The notes: a model not told the origin generated them from the sequence alone. Shown: positions 37,078-46,911, counted from the first letter of the stretch. The stretch: DNA of 64,000 nucleotides from VXRJ01 sp964636705 (GCA_964636705.1 CAZWUJ010000020.1:6677-70676); one strand, 5' to 3'. Numbers and translations are program-made.

Positions 37078-40000
37078 CTATTCGCTGGCGCCCTCGACCA
37101 TCATCACCAGCGTCGGCAGGACGAAGAGAATGAACGCGGCCGACATAACCAGGCCGCCCAGCATGCTGACGACGAACGGCACGAGGAACACGAGGTCGTC
37201 GCCGCGTTCATAGAGGAGGGGGGACAACCCCAGGATAGTGGTCGCGCTGGTCAGGAATACCGCCCGGAAGCGGTGCCGGGCCGCCGCCGCCGCCGCGGCG
37301 ATGGCGGGCAGCATCTCGTTCTCGCGGCGGATCACGTTGTAGCGGTCCAGCAGCACGAGGACGTCGTTGACGACGACCCCGAAGACCGCGATAAGGCCGA
37401 AGAGCGACATCGCGGTCAGGTCCCAACCGAGGACCCAGTGGGCGAGGACGGCGCCGGCGAACGAAATCGGGAACCCGGCGGCAGCCACCAGCGGCTTCCA
37501 GTAGCTCCGCAGAAAGGCAGCCATCAACGCGTACATGGCAATCAGCACGACCGGGACCAGCAGCCCCAGCGTCTCCAGCATGGCCCGCTCGTCCCGCACT
37601 CCGCCTTCCGGCTCGAGGGTCAGGCCGGGGTGATTGGCGAGAAGCTGCGGCACGAGCTCCTGTTCCACCCGCTGGCGTGCCTGAAGGGGCGTGATCACCG
37701 CGGCGTCGGCCTGGGCGTTCACCGTCGCGGCCCGGTTGCCGTCGATGCGCGTCAGCGTCGTCTGTTCGCGACTCTCGGTCAGGTTCGCCACCACCGACAA
37801 CGGCACCTCGCCGCCGCCCGCGCGGCGGATGCGCTCGCCGGCCAGTTCCCGCAGATTGCTCCGCCGCTCGCGCGGGTAGCGCACCATGACCTTCAGCTCT
37901 TCGTGACCGCGCTGGATCCGCTGCACCTCCACACCGTGGAAGCTGGCGCGCAACTGCGCCCCGATCGCGGCCGGCGTCAATCCCGCCGCCTCGCCGACCG
38001 GGGTCAGCGCGATCGCGAGATGCCGCTTGCCCAGCGACAGGCTGTCGGCAATCTCGTAGACGCCCGGGATCGTCGCCAGAAAGGACCGCAACTCGCCGGC
38101 CGCCTGCCGTAGCGTCTCCGCATCGTCGTGCTTCAGCGCATAGGAGACGCTGGGCCGGGGCCGAACGCTCGTGGTCTGGAACTCCATCCGCTCCAGGTGC
38201 GGGAGCTCGCCGATGTTCAGCCGCCACGCCCGCTCGATCTGCGCGGGTGACGCCTGACGGGTCGGCCGCTCGTTCAGATGCACCCGCACGCCGGCGAGGT
38301 GACTGCCATTGGGCTCCTCGGCGCCCGTGCGCGACGATACGACGTTGCCGGCGACGATGCTGACCCCGTCGATCGACTCACCGGGGAGCTGTTCGTTCAT
38401 TGCGTACGCCGCGTCGGCGACCTGCTCGGCTGCGGCCAGCGTCGTCGCGAACGGCGTGCCGGCCGGCAGACGCAGGTCCACCTGCACGTTCTCGGGGGGG
38501 TTCATCTCCGCATCGAAGATGATGACGCGAACCGTATCGGACCCGACCAGCACCAGCGAAAACAGCACCACCGCCGTGCCGGCGGCCAACGTCGACGGGC
38601 CGTGGCGCACCGACCACGACACGGCCGGCAGCACGGTGCGATCGCGGATGCCGTTTATCCAGATGCACACGCGGTCCTGCAGCGAACGCAGCGGTTCCAG
38701 ACTCCAGCGCCCCTCGTGCGAGAGATGGGCCGGCAGGATGAGGAACGCCTCGATCAGCGAGACGGAGAGCACGAAGAGTGCGACGTACGGGAATACGTTC
38801 ACGAACTGCGTGACGGTGGCCGTGACGAAGAGGAACGGCACGAACGCGAGCAGCGTCGTGCACGCGCCGATGGTTATCGGACCCACCACCGCCCGGGTGC
38901 CCGCCACGGCCGCCTCGGTCCCGCGCTTGCCGTTGTCGCGCTCCGCGGCGATGCTCTCGCCCACTACCACGGCGTCGTCCACAACGAGGCCGATCAGCAG
39001 GAAGAAGCCGACCAGCGTCCCCAGATTGAGGGTCAGGTTCGCCGGGCCGAAGAACACCAACGAGCCGATGAAGGAGAAAGGGATGCCGACCGTTATCCAG
39101 GTCGCCGCGCGCAGATCGAACACGAGAAGAAGCAGGACGAAGACGAGGATCGTGCCGGCCAGGCCGTTTCTCGCGACCATCGCCAACCGGTCGAGGGCGG
39201 GTTGCGCCCGGTCGTTCCAGACGCCGACCTCAATGTCCTGTGGAGCGTCGTAGGCGGCGAGCCAGCTTCGGATGTCGTCGACCATGTCCGTGATCGACTG
39301 CTGCTCGGTGGCGTCGACGCGCACGAACACGGACGGCGTGCCGTTGACCTCGGAGACGATGTCGTCGTCGACGAACCCGTCGCGGACTTCCGCCACGTCG
39401 CCCAGCGTGACGATCGTCCCGTCGAGTTGCGTGATTAGCGGAATGCCCTCGAACTCCTCGCCGATGCTGCGCTTGGCGACGGTGTGCAGCACCACCCCGC
39501 CCGACTCGGTGCGCAACTCCCCGAACGTGAGGTTGAGGGAGGCTCGCTGGACGGCGTTCGATACCTGAGAGATGGACAGGTCGTTGCGGCGCAGCTCCTC
39601 CTCGCTCAACTCGATGGCAATCTCGCGGCTGCGCGTGCCTCTGAGCATCACCATGGAGACGGACGGCAGCCCCAGCAGCTCGCTGCGCACGGCCTCGGCC
39701 GCAAGCCGCAGCTCGTCCTCGCCCGCCACCGACGACGAGACGGAGAGGGTCATCGCCTCGATGGTCAGCCGCGCCAGCTCCACTTCCGGCCGCTCGGCGT
39801 TCAACGGCGGAAAGTTCTCGATGGCGTCCACCGCGTTCCGCACGTCGTTCAGAACGGTGCCGGCGTCGGCGAAGGTCGCCAGCTCGATGCGTATTCGGCC
39901 CTGCCCCTCGGTGGCGGTGGCCACGACCCGCTCGACGCCGGCGAGACCGATGACGCTCTCTTCGACGCGGCGATTGATGTCCTGCTCCACCTCCTGCGCC

Positions 40001-40215
40001 GACGAGCCCGGCGAGCGCACGCTCACGGTGACGGTCCGCAGATCGATTTCCGGAAAGTTCTGCACGGCGAGACCGAACCCGGACGCGATCCCACCGACGA
40101 TGAAGACCAGCATGAGCAGATTCGCGGCGACCGGATTCGCCGCGAAGTAGGCGATCAACCCCTTGTATGCGGAGGTCGCTGGCCGCGCCGCCCCGCCGGG
40201 GTCGCCGTTGCTCAT
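37078..40215 (-). CDS. RND efflux pump inner-membrane subunit (HAE1/AcrB-like), PKS-linked
   Basis: A 1045-residue, twelve-helix proton-driven pump. The N-terminus (YFAANPVAANLLMLVFIVGG) is the first helix; the first porter domain follows; the TM4 proton-relay motif is GLVVDDAVVVGE with the paired Asp. A second porter domain and the C-terminal helices end in AAFILFVLPTLVMMVEG. It sits 13 bases after the adaptor gene and 7 bases before the PKS start, so it is almost certainly co-transcribed with the biosynthesis genes and likely exports their product. No outer-membrane channel gene is in this operon. Confidence 0.92.
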   Translation of the reverse strand: MSNGDPGGAARPATSAYKGLIAYFAANPVAANLLMLVFIVGGIASGFGLAVQNFPEIDLRTVTVSVRSPGSSAQEVEQDINRRVEESVIGLAGVERVVATATEGQGRIRIELATFADAGTVLNDVRNAVDAIENFPPLNAERPEVELARLTIEAMTLSVSSSVAGEDELRLAAEAVRSELLGLPSVSMVMLRGTRSREIAIELSEEELRRNDLSISQVSNAVQRASLNLTFGELRTESGGVVLHTVAKRSIGEEFEGIPLITQLDGTIVTLGDVAEVRDGFVDDDIVSEVNGTPSVFVRVDATEQQSITDMVDDIRSWLAAYDAPQDIEVGVWNDRAQPALDRLAMVARNGLAGTILVFVLLLLVFDLRAATWITVGIPFSFIGSLVFFGPANLTLNLGTLVGFFLLIGLVVDDAVVVGESIAAERDNGKRGTEAAVAGTRAVVGPITIGACTTLLAFVPFLFVTATVTQFVNVFPYVALFVLSVSLIEAFLILPAHLSHEGRWSLEPLRSLQDRVCIWINGIRDRTVLPAVSWSVRHGPSTLAAGTAVVLFSLVLVGSDTVRVIIFDAEMNPPENVQVDLRLPAGTPFATTLAAAEQVADAAYAMNEQLPGESIDGVSIVAGNVVSSRTGAEEPNGSHLAGVRVHLNERPTRQASPAQIERAWRLNIGELPHLERMEFQTTSVRPRPSVSYALKHDDAETLRQAAGELRSFLATIPGVYEIADSLSLGKRHLAIALTPVGEAAGLTPAAIGAQLRASFHGVEVQRIQRGHEELKVMVRYPRERRSNLRELAGERIRRAGGGEVPLSVVANLTESREQTTLTRIDGNRAATVNAQADAAVITPLQARQRVEQELVPQLLANHPGLTLEPEGGVRDERAMLETLGLLVPVVLIAMYALMAAFLRSYWKPLVAAAGFPISFAGAVLAHWVLGWDLTAMSLFGLIAVFGVVVNDVLVLLDRYNVIRRENEMLPAIAAAAAAARHRFRAVFLTSATTILGLSPLLYERGDDLVFLVPFVVSMLGGLVMSAAFILFVLPTLVMMVEGASE

Positions 40216-40228
40216 GTTCGGGGCTCCT

Positions 40229-41422
40229 TCAGTTCGCCGCCGGCGCCGCGCCCGTCGCCTGGACCGCCAGGCCCTCTCGGGCCGCGGGCAGCAGGCCGAC
40301 GACCACGCCCTCGCCCGCGTCGAACGCCTGCACCACCCAGCCGTCGGCCGTCCGGCCGACGGTGCTCGGCTGGAACGCGCTGAGCAGGCCGTCCCTGACC
40401 ACCCAGACGCTGTCGCGTGCCTGCAGCACGGATTCCGGCAGCACGTACACGTCCTCGTGGACAGGCCCTGCGATGTCGACCTCCACGAACGTGCCCGGCG
40501 CCGGCAGCGAGTCCGGATCCGCGTCCTCGGCGAACTTCAGGAACACCGAAGCCAGACGGGTCCTCGGAGCGACCACCGAGGAGACGCGCGCCACCCGCGC
40601 CTCCCAAGCGGTCCTCTCTCCTGCGACACGCGCCGCGCGGCCGATCACCGGATCCAGGTTCTCCAGGTCCCGCGGCTCGATCGGTACGGCCACCTGCAGG
40701 GCCTCGGGCCGATACACGACACCGAGGCGCGTCGACGGTCCGTCGACCAGTTCCCCCGGCCCCACCAGCTCACCCACCTCGACGTCCGAGGCCGTCACCC
40801 GGCCGTCGTACGGCAGGGAGATGTTCGTACGCGCCAGGTGCAACTCGGCCAGCTTCAGGTCGGCGCGCGCCTTGAGGAGCCGCGCCTCGGCCTCCGCTAT
40901 CGACGGCAGGCGGCGAACCGACTCGGAGGGTTCCGTTCCCGGGTTCTCGCGCTCGAACGCCCGGATGTTCTCCTCGGCCTCGGCCCTTTCGATCCACACG
41001 CGGGCCTCGGCCTCCCGGACCGCCATCTCCGCCGCTTCCACCCGCAGCTCGAACTCGGCGGAGTCTATTCTGATGAACGGCTCGTTGGCCCTGATCGATC
41101 CGCCATTGCTGAAATCGGGCGAGACCCAGACGATGCGGCCGGTGACCTCGGACGCCACCCGCACCCTTTCCTCCAGATTCACCGTGCCGGTCAATTCGAC
41201 GGTCAACGCCTGCTCGGTCGGGGACGGGCGCACCACCCTGACGGTGGGGCGGACGTCCTCCCGCGCCAAGCCGGAGGGGGCGCCGCGTTCGACCCGGCCG
41301 GGCGCCCGCGCGAAGAACAGGGCGACGGCGATCAGGAAGACAATTGCGGCGAACTGGGCTAAACCGCGCCATTCCGCCCCGCTGGACCCGCTCGCGGGCC
41401 GGGTCGGTTCTTCTGTCATCAT
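40229..41422 (-). CDS. RND membrane-fusion (HlyD/AcrA-type) adaptor
   Basis: A 397-residue periplasmic adaptor with one N-terminal membrane helix (AAIVFLIAVALFFARAPG). A lipoyl-like half-motif TVNLEERVRVASEVTGRIVW is followed by a helical hairpin of about 70 residues rich in Glu/Arg/Ala, the second lipoyl half (HLARTNISLPYDGRVTASDV) and the beta-barrel. It heads the five-gene operon with the pump, PKS, radical SAM and reductase/sulfotransferase. Two ATG codons in a row (41422, 41419) are both possible starts. Confidence 0.9.
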   Translation of the reverse strand: MMTEEPTRPASGSSGAEWRGLAQFAAIVFLIAVALFFARAPGRVERGAPSGLAREDVRPTVRVVRPSPTEQALTVELTGTVNLEERVRVASEVTGRIVWVSPDFSNGGSIRANEPFIRIDSAEFELRVEAAEMAVREAEARVWIERAEAEENIRAFERENPGTEPSESVRRLPSIAEAEARLLKARADLKLAELHLARTNISLPYDGRVTASDVEVGELVGPGELVDGPSTRLGVVYRPEALQVAVPIEPRDLENLDPVIGRAARVAGERTAWEARVARVSSVVAPRTRLASVFLKFAEDADPDSLPAPGTFVEVDIAGPVHEDVYVLPESVLQARDSVWVVRDGLLSAFQPSTVGRTADGWVVQAFDAGEGVVVGLLPAAREGLAVQATGAAPAAN

Positions 41423-41550
41423 GTCACGTCCCCGGCTCGAGCCAAGCGGCCTTGCGAGACAATAGCGCGAGAATCAGATTCTGCATGAGACAATTCGGCG
41501 AGTCAACGCGGCGGCTTGAGAGAAACCAGGTCCGATAGGGGGAAATCGCC
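41423..41550. promoter_or_regulatory. Divergent intergenic region between the PKS/RND operon and the second RND pump
   Basis: These 128 bases must hold both outward promoters, because long same-strand gene runs begin on each side. A local AT-richer stretch lies at 41462-41490. AGGGGGAAAT just before the GTG at 41551 is the ribosome site of the plus-strand pump. I do not see convincing paired -35/-10 boxes or a clear operator, and no regulator gene is next to it. Confidence 0.4.
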
Positions 41551-44500
41551 GTGAACGGCGCGATCGGCTGGCTTGCCCGAAACCCCGTTGCCGCGAACCT
41601 CCTGATGGTCCTGATCGTCGCCGCCGGCCTCGTCGGCGTCGGGGCGGTCACCGAAGAGGTCTTTCCCGAGCTCGATCTGCGCCGCATCCAAATCGAGATG
41701 CCCTACCTCGGCGCGGCGCCGGAGGAGGTCGAATCGGGGGTCGTCATTCGTATCGAGGAGGCCGTCCAGAACATCTCCGGCGTCCAGCAGATCGTGTCGA
41801 CCGCGTCCGAAGGCGGCGCGTCGGTGATCGTGGAGCTCGAGTCCGGCGCCGATTCCCAGCGCGTGCTGGACGAGGTGACGAACAACGTCCAGGCGATCAC
41901 GGCGTTCCCCGTCGAGACCGAGAGACCGATCATCCGCGAACTGGTCACCCGCAGCCAGGTTACGGACATCGCCATCGCCGGCAACACCGACGTTGCCTCG
42001 TTGAAGTCGATCGCGGAGCGCGTCCGCAACGGGCTCGTCGCTATGCCGGAGATCGGACAGGTCGAGATCGTCAGCGTCCCGCCGTACGAGATCTCGATCG
42101 AGGTGTCCGAGGTGGCGCTGCGTCGGCACCGGCTTACGTTCGACCAGGTGGCGAACGCCGTCCGACGCTCCTCGCTGGACCTGCCCGGCGGCTCCGTGCG
42201 CACCGCGCGCGGAGAGATCCTGCTACGCACGATCGGGCAGGCCTACCGCGGGGCGGACTACGAGAACCTCGTGCTCTGGACCCGGCCCGACGGCAGCCGC
42301 CTGCTGCTGGGCGACGTGGCCACGGTGGTCGACGGCTTCGCGGAAACCGATCAGCGCGCCCGTTTCGACGAGTTGCCGGCCGTGACGGTAGCGGTCTACC
42401 GCTCGGGCGAGCAGAGTGCGCTCGACGTCGCGGCCGCCGTGCGCGACTACGTCCGGCGCGCGAACGCGTGGTTGCCCGAAGGCATCACGCTGACGATGTG
42501 GCAGGACCAGTCGCAGGTGCTGACCGACCGGTTGGCGATCATGCTCTCCAACGGAGCGGCCGGCTTCGTGCTCGTCTTCGTCGTGCTGACGCTGTTTCTC
42601 GAGATGCGCCTCGCCTTCTGGGTCAGCCTCGGGATCCCGGTCTGCTTCCTCGGCGCCTTCGCGCTGATGCCCGGCCTGGACCTGACCGTCAACATGGTTT
42701 CGTGCTTCGCCTTCATCCTCGTACTCGGCATCGTCGTCGACGACGCCATCATCGTCGGCGAGAACATCCATCGCCACCAGGAACGGCACGGAGACGGACT
42801 GCGCGGCGCGATCGAGGGGGCGCGCGAGATCGGCAAGCCGGTGATCTACGCCGTCCTGACGACGGCGGCGGCGTTCGCGCCCCTACTGCTGGTCACCGGC
42901 GCGTTCGGGCAGATGTTCCAGGTCGTTCCCCTCGTCGTCGTTCCCTGTCTGCTTTTCTCGCTCCTCGAGTCGCTCGGCATCCTGCCCGCCCACCTCGCGC
43001 ACAGCCGGCGGCGGGTCGGGGCGGGCTCATGGCGCCGGTTTCAGCAACGGATCGCCGGCAGCCTCATGTGGTTCGTCCGCAACGCCTACGAGCCGCTCCT
43101 GGACACGGCCCTCCGCTGGCGTTACGTCACGGCGGCGACGGGCTTGTCCACGCTCGTGCTCACCGGCGGCGTTGCGCTGAGCGGCTGGGTCGACTTTCGG
43201 TTCGCCCCGTCGATCGAGAACGAGTTCATGACCGCCTCGATCACGATGCCGCTCGGCGCCCCGGCCGGAGCCACCGCCGAGGCGGTCGCCAGGTACGAGG
43301 CCGGCGCCGCACGTTTGCGCGCGCGGCTGGAAGAGGAGACCGGCGTGGACCACTTCCGGCACGTGGCGACGACGATCGGCGACCAGCCGGTGCAGGCCCG
43401 GGGCGGCGGCCGGCTGGGACGCATCAGCGCCGACGTGGTGGCAGCTTCGAACATCGGCGAGGTCACCGTCGAGCTCGCCCCCGCGGAGACACGCTCGCAC
43501 ACCAGCGAACAGCTCGGCATCCTGTGGCGCGAGGAGACCGGCCCGGTCTCCGAAGCGGTCGCCATCGACTTCCACACGTCGCTCCTGAGCGCGGGGGAGG
43601 ACGTCGAGGTGGAGCTCTCCGGGCGGGACCTCGACCGCCTGCGGGCCGCCGCCGACATGCTCAAGGGCCGGCTCGCGGAGTACACCGGCGTCTACGCGAT
43701 CGCCGACTCCGTTCGCACCGGCAAGGCGGAGATGCGGCTGGACATCCTTCCCCCGGCCGAGACGCTCGGGCTCACGCTGCAGGATCTGGGCCGCCAGGTG
43801 CGGCAGGCGTTCTACGGCGAAGAGGTGCAACGCATCCAGCGCGGGCGGGACGACGTCCGCGTCATGGTGCGCTATCCGAGCGGGCAGCGGCGGTCGCTCG
43901 GCAGCCTGGAGGGCATGCGCGTACGCACCCCGAACGGCGGCGAAGTGCCGTTCAGCCAGGTGGCGCGGGTGGAGCCCGGGCGGGGCTTCGCGTCGATCCG
44001 GCGAATCGACCGCAGCCGGGCCGTCAGCGTGACGGCATCGGTCGACCCGCAGATCGCGTCGACAGCGGCCCTCATCGGGGATCTGCGGGCGCGGATCCTT
44101 CCCGAGGTGCAGGCGGCGTTCCCTGACGTGTTCCATGCGTTCAGAGGCACGCAGGAGGCGCAGGACGAGGCCTTGAGCGGCCTGCGGGTGGGGTTCGTCC
44201 TGGCCCTGATCATGATCTTCGGGCTGCTCGCGATCCCGCTGCGGTCGTACGCGCAGCCGTTCATCATCATGGGCGCCATTCCGTTCGGCCTCGTCGGCGC
44301 GATCTGGGGCCACCTGCTGATGGGGCTCGACGTCACGTTCATGACGCTGCTCGGCCTGGTCGCCCTGACCGGCGTCGTGGTCAACGACAGCCTCATCATG
44401 GTCGATTTCATCAACCGGGAACGGAGCACTCGCGGCCACCCTTCTGCCGCAAGCGGACTCGAGCACGCGATCCGCGAGGCGGGCAGCCGGAGGTTCCGGC

Positions 44501-44748
44501 CCATCGTGCTCACTTCGCTGACGACGTTCGCCGGCCTGGTCCCGATGATGGCGGACCGCAGCATGCAGGCGGCCTTCTTCATTCCCATGGCGGTCTCGCT
44601 CGCCTTCGGCGTGCTGTTCGCGACCTTCATCACGTTGCTGCTGGTGCCGATCGCCTACGCGATCCTGGTCGACCTGCAGCGGCTGCCCCGGTTTCCGGCA
44701 TGGGTGCGAGGCGCTACGCGCGCAACCCACCCCGCGTCCGGCGTCTGA
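41551..44748 (+). CDS. RND efflux pump inner-membrane subunit (HAE1/AcrB-like), second
   Basis: A 1065-residue pump that begins directly with the first helix (IGWLARNPVAANLLMVLIVA). TM4 carries LGIVVDDAIIVGENIHRHQE with the paired Asp. Porter domains 1 and 2 and the twelve-helix pattern are complete, ending with LLVPIAYAILVDLQ. It starts with GTG, preceded by AGGGGG. It has no adaptor or channel of its own and may share the divergent adaptor at 40229-41422. It is only distantly similar to the PKS-linked pump, so it is not a recent duplicate. Confidence 0.92.
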   Translation: MNGAIGWLARNPVAANLLMVLIVAAGLVGVGAVTEEVFPELDLRRIQIEMPYLGAAPEEVESGVVIRIEEAVQNISGVQQIVSTASEGGASVIVELESGADSQRVLDEVTNNVQAITAFPVETERPIIRELVTRSQVTDIAIAGNTDVASLKSIAERVRNGLVAMPEIGQVEIVSVPPYEISIEVSEVALRRHRLTFDQVANAVRRSSLDLPGGSVRTARGEILLRTIGQAYRGADYENLVLWTRPDGSRLLLGDVATVVDGFAETDQRARFDELPAVTVAVYRSGEQSALDVAAAVRDYVRRANAWLPEGITLTMWQDQSQVLTDRLAIMLSNGAAGFVLVFVVLTLFLEMRLAFWVSLGIPVCFLGAFALMPGLDLTVNMVSCFAFILVLGIVVDDAIIVGENIHRHQERHGDGLRGAIEGAREIGKPVIYAVLTTAAAFAPLLLVTGAFGQMFQVVPLVVVPCLLFSLLESLGILPAHLAHSRRRVGAGSWRRFQQRIAGSLMWFVRNAYEPLLDTALRWRYVTAATGLSTLVLTGGVALSGWVDFRFAPSIENEFMTASITMPLGAPAGATAEAVARYEAGAARLRARLEEETGVDHFRHVATTIGDQPVQARGGGRLGRISADVVAASNIGEVTVELAPAETRSHTSEQLGILWREETGPVSEAVAIDFHTSLLSAGEDVEVELSGRDLDRLRAAADMLKGRLAEYTGVYAIADSVRTGKAEMRLDILPPAETLGLTLQDLGRQVRQAFYGEEVQRIQRGRDDVRVMVRYPSGQRRSLGSLEGMRVRTPNGGEVPFSQVARVEPGRGFASIRRIDRSRAVSVTASVDPQIASTAALIGDLRARILPEVQAAFPDVFHAFRGTQEAQDEALSGLRVGFVLALIMIFGLLAIPLRSYAQPFIIMGAIPFGLVGAIWGHLLMGLDVTFMTLLGLVALTGVVVNDSLIMVDFINRERSTRGHPSAASGLEHAIREAGSRRFRPIVLTSLTTFAGLVPMMADRSMQAAFFIPMAVSLAFGVLFATFITLLLVPIAYAILVDLQRLPRFPAWVRGATRATHPASGV

Positions 44749-45117
44749 ACCGGCAGCGGCGCCGAGGGTCGAACGCCGGCGGCCGGAATCGGGATCGCGC
44801 GAGCACCTCGTGGTGGAGACGAGCCAGAGCATCCTCGCTTGAGGCCATCCGGGTCGATGAGGTAGCACACCATTCCGGTGATACCCCGAAACCCAAACGA
44901 CCGGCGGCACGGCCACTTGTTGCATCGCAGAGATGACGCCGCCAGTGCGGGGTGAGAGCTTGTTTGTCAACCGCCGCGCGACGCGGCCGATTTGCGGAAG
45001 AGGCCGTCCAGGACAGGCCAAGCACCGCCGAGTTCTTCGGCCCCCAGCAAGCGCTGGATGGCACGCCCCAGGGAGCCGCCCAAGTCGAAGACGACTACCG
45101 AGCGCAAAGCTTCGTCG
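44749..45117. other. Stretch with no supported gene
   Basis: About 370 bases between the RND pump and the cas3 remnant. On the minus strand a 60-codon open stretch (to the stop near 44949) reads RPLDELDQARSDEALRSVVV and onward with plausible composition. It could be a piece of an eroded gene continuing from the Cas3 side, but no start or family can be given. Other frames are high-GC shadows. Confidence 0.4.
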
Positions 45118-46020
45118 CTACGCGCTTGGTCCAATTCGTCGAGCGGTCGGGCGACTCGTGCGATCCATCCTTGCCGACCACGAAAACACCAGCACCGCGG
45201 CTACGGCGCGTTGCGCCGGTCGCATTTCCGGGTAGTCGAAGAGGGCGCGGAAGTCTCCGCAGTCCGCATCGGTCGCTGCTGTTACCCAATCGCGTCGTCG
45301 GAATCCCGTGCGCCGAATGACCTCAGCAGCGATGTGGCGGGCGCGTTCGATATAGTCCGGATCCGGATGCGGTTCATATTGGAACGCTTTTTCGTCCGAC
45401 CCGAGTTGGTCGGCAAGGGTCACCGTCCCGGCGAAGAGATGCGCCAGGGCCGGGTTGTCGGGTATGTGAGGTCCGCTGGAGAAAGCCGTCGGAAACCAGG
45501 ATCGGCCCCGTTCGCCCAACAACTTGGCGGTCGCACGTGGATCGTACCCGGCAAACGGCTGCCACAGTTCAGGTGGGCCACTGCCGGATCGCGTCGGTCG
45601 GCGACCCGGCCGACCGTGATGGGCCAGCATCGCGTAGGCGAGAGGAATGACACCATCACCCCACTCGTTGACAACGTCATGCAGTCCCAGAAGTGCACAG
45701 ATGTCAGGCTGGTCAAAGCAGAGCAACGCTTCGCCGATATGGCCGGCCCGGCGCGGCACCTGAGATGGCAATGCGTTTTTCGGCCGAACCTTGAACTGAA
45801 AGCCAGCGTTCAGCTTGCCAAAGTCATGGAGGTACGCGAGATACGTCAAGCGGGCCGCAGTCACGTCAGTGAATTCGTGGAGATCCGATGCGCGGGCAAA
45901 ACGCGCGTACAGCACCGGGTCACGGAGCAGAGCTTCGAAGCATGCCGCGACATCGGCACAGTGATGTTCAAGACGATGCATGCGACCCGATGACTCGTCG
46001 AATTTTCCCCACGCCTCCAT
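45118..46020 (-). pseudogene. cas3: Cas3 HD nuclease, truncated before the helicase
   Basis: A 300-residue frame covering the HD nuclease of type I CRISPR Cas3. Metal-site motifs in order: HRLEHH (His15-His20 region), LHDFGK (His65, Asp66), GHIGEA (His94), AHHGRP (His134, His135) and LADQLGSDEKAF (Asp204). After FRALFDYPEMRPAQRAV (about residues 257-273), where full Cas3 enters its helicase Walker A motif, the frame changes to unrelated sequence and stops. All HD residues look intact, so it could be a stand-alone Cas3''-type nuclease, but the break inside the RPAQR segment argues for truncation. No other cas genes or CRISPR repeats are seen. Confidence 0.7.
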
Positions 46021-46801
46021 GCGGCACCGTCCCCCGATTCACTACCCGACGGACCTGCGTATCGACGCCGCGCGTCGACCGGCTGTCGCATCCGAAGCCC
46101 TGGACGCGTTCGTTGCCATCGATTTCGAGACCGCCTCGGCCCGCCGAGACAGCGCTTGCGCTGTCGGTGTCGCCGCCGCCTGCGCAGGTCGGGTCGTTCT
46201 CTCGCGGACCTACCTCATCAGGCCACCCGTCGGGCAGTTTACGTTCACTAGCCTTCACGGCCTGGGTTGGGAGGACGTACGCGACGCGCCGACCTTCGCC
46301 GAGTTGTGGCCGACACTCCGGGCTTGGCTCGCCGACGCTGCCTTCGTCGCCGCCCACAACGCTGCGTTCGACCGTAGCGTCTTGCACGCTTGCTGCGCCC
46401 GCTACGGACTGCGGCCGCCCCGTACGCGGTTCATCTGCACCGTGCACCTTGCCCGCACGCAGTGGGCAGTCCGTCCGACGAAACTCCCCGATGTTTGCGG
46501 GCGGCTCGGCATTCCGCTCCGTCACCACGATGCTGGGGCGGACGCAGTGGCATGCGCTCGAATCGTTCTTGCGGCTCAAGCCGTTGGCTGGCGGCCTGGG
46601 AGGCGCCGAACCCGCCGGACAAACACCCGCGCCATTGTTCGCGTCGGACGGCCTGCGGTCGGATCGCGATGGGCGAACCGGCAACGTTCGCTGTCCCTTC
46701 GGCACCTTGTACAGACCTGGTGGCGGCTGCTACTGGACTCTCTGCGTGACTGGAGCACCCGTGCGATGGGCCTCTTCCTCCTCCGCGGCGGCGGGGAGTA
46801 G
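46019..46801 (+). CDS. DnaQ-like (DEDDh) 3'-5' exonuclease
   Basis: A 260-residue protein with the three exonuclease motifs: FVAIDFETAS (Asp35, Glu37), FVAAHNAAFDRSVLH, and HHDAGADAVACARI with the HxxxxD arrangement. It would degrade single-stranded 3' ends; related domains occur near or fused to CRISPR adaptation proteins. The start ATG overlaps the start ATG of the divergent cas3 gene (the CATG at 46018-46021). The last 70 residues are unusually Arg/Trp rich, and the final segment LLLDSLRDWSTRAMGLFLLR plus GGGE is homologous in DNA to the 3' end of the small membrane-protein gene at 49048, so the natural C-terminus may have been replaced. Confidence 0.75.
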   Translation: MRHRPPIHYPTDLRIDAARRPAVASEALDAFVAIDFETASARRDSACAVGVAAACAGRVVLSRTYLIRPPVGQFTFTSLHGLGWEDVRDAPTFAELWPTLRAWLADAAFVAAHNAAFDRSVLHACCARYGLRPPRTRFICTVHLARTQWAVRPTKLPDVCGRLGIPLRHHDAGADAVACARIVLAAQAVGWRPGRRRTRRTNTRAIVRVGRPAVGSRWANRQRSLSLRHLVQTWWRLLLDSLRDWSTRAMGLFLLRGGGE

Positions 46802-46806
46802 GCCGC
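46735..46806 (+). repeat. Diverged direct repeat, left copy
   Basis: The 43 bases at 46764-46806 match 49011-49053 with 8 mismatches, including the 18-base block from CGCGGCGGCGGGGAGTAG. A GGAC 25 bases upstream is also conserved in spacing in both copies. In each place it encodes MG(L/V)FLLRGGGE and a stop. The two copies bracket the TIGR04255 module. Confidence 0.6.
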
Positions 46807-46911
46807 ATGGCAGCCGATCCTGTCGTAGCGTCGTAACCTGGCCGTTCCCGTGACAACGGGAGATGGATCTTCCTGCCAGTCGTCTGTACACTAGGAGAAC
46901 CAAGCGACTCC

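Noticed and set aside
44714..45064. Minus-strand ORF between the second RND pump and cas3
   Set aside because: Overlaps the end of the pump gene, has no start context and no family; only a patch (SSEDALARLHHEVLARSRF) looks protein-like.
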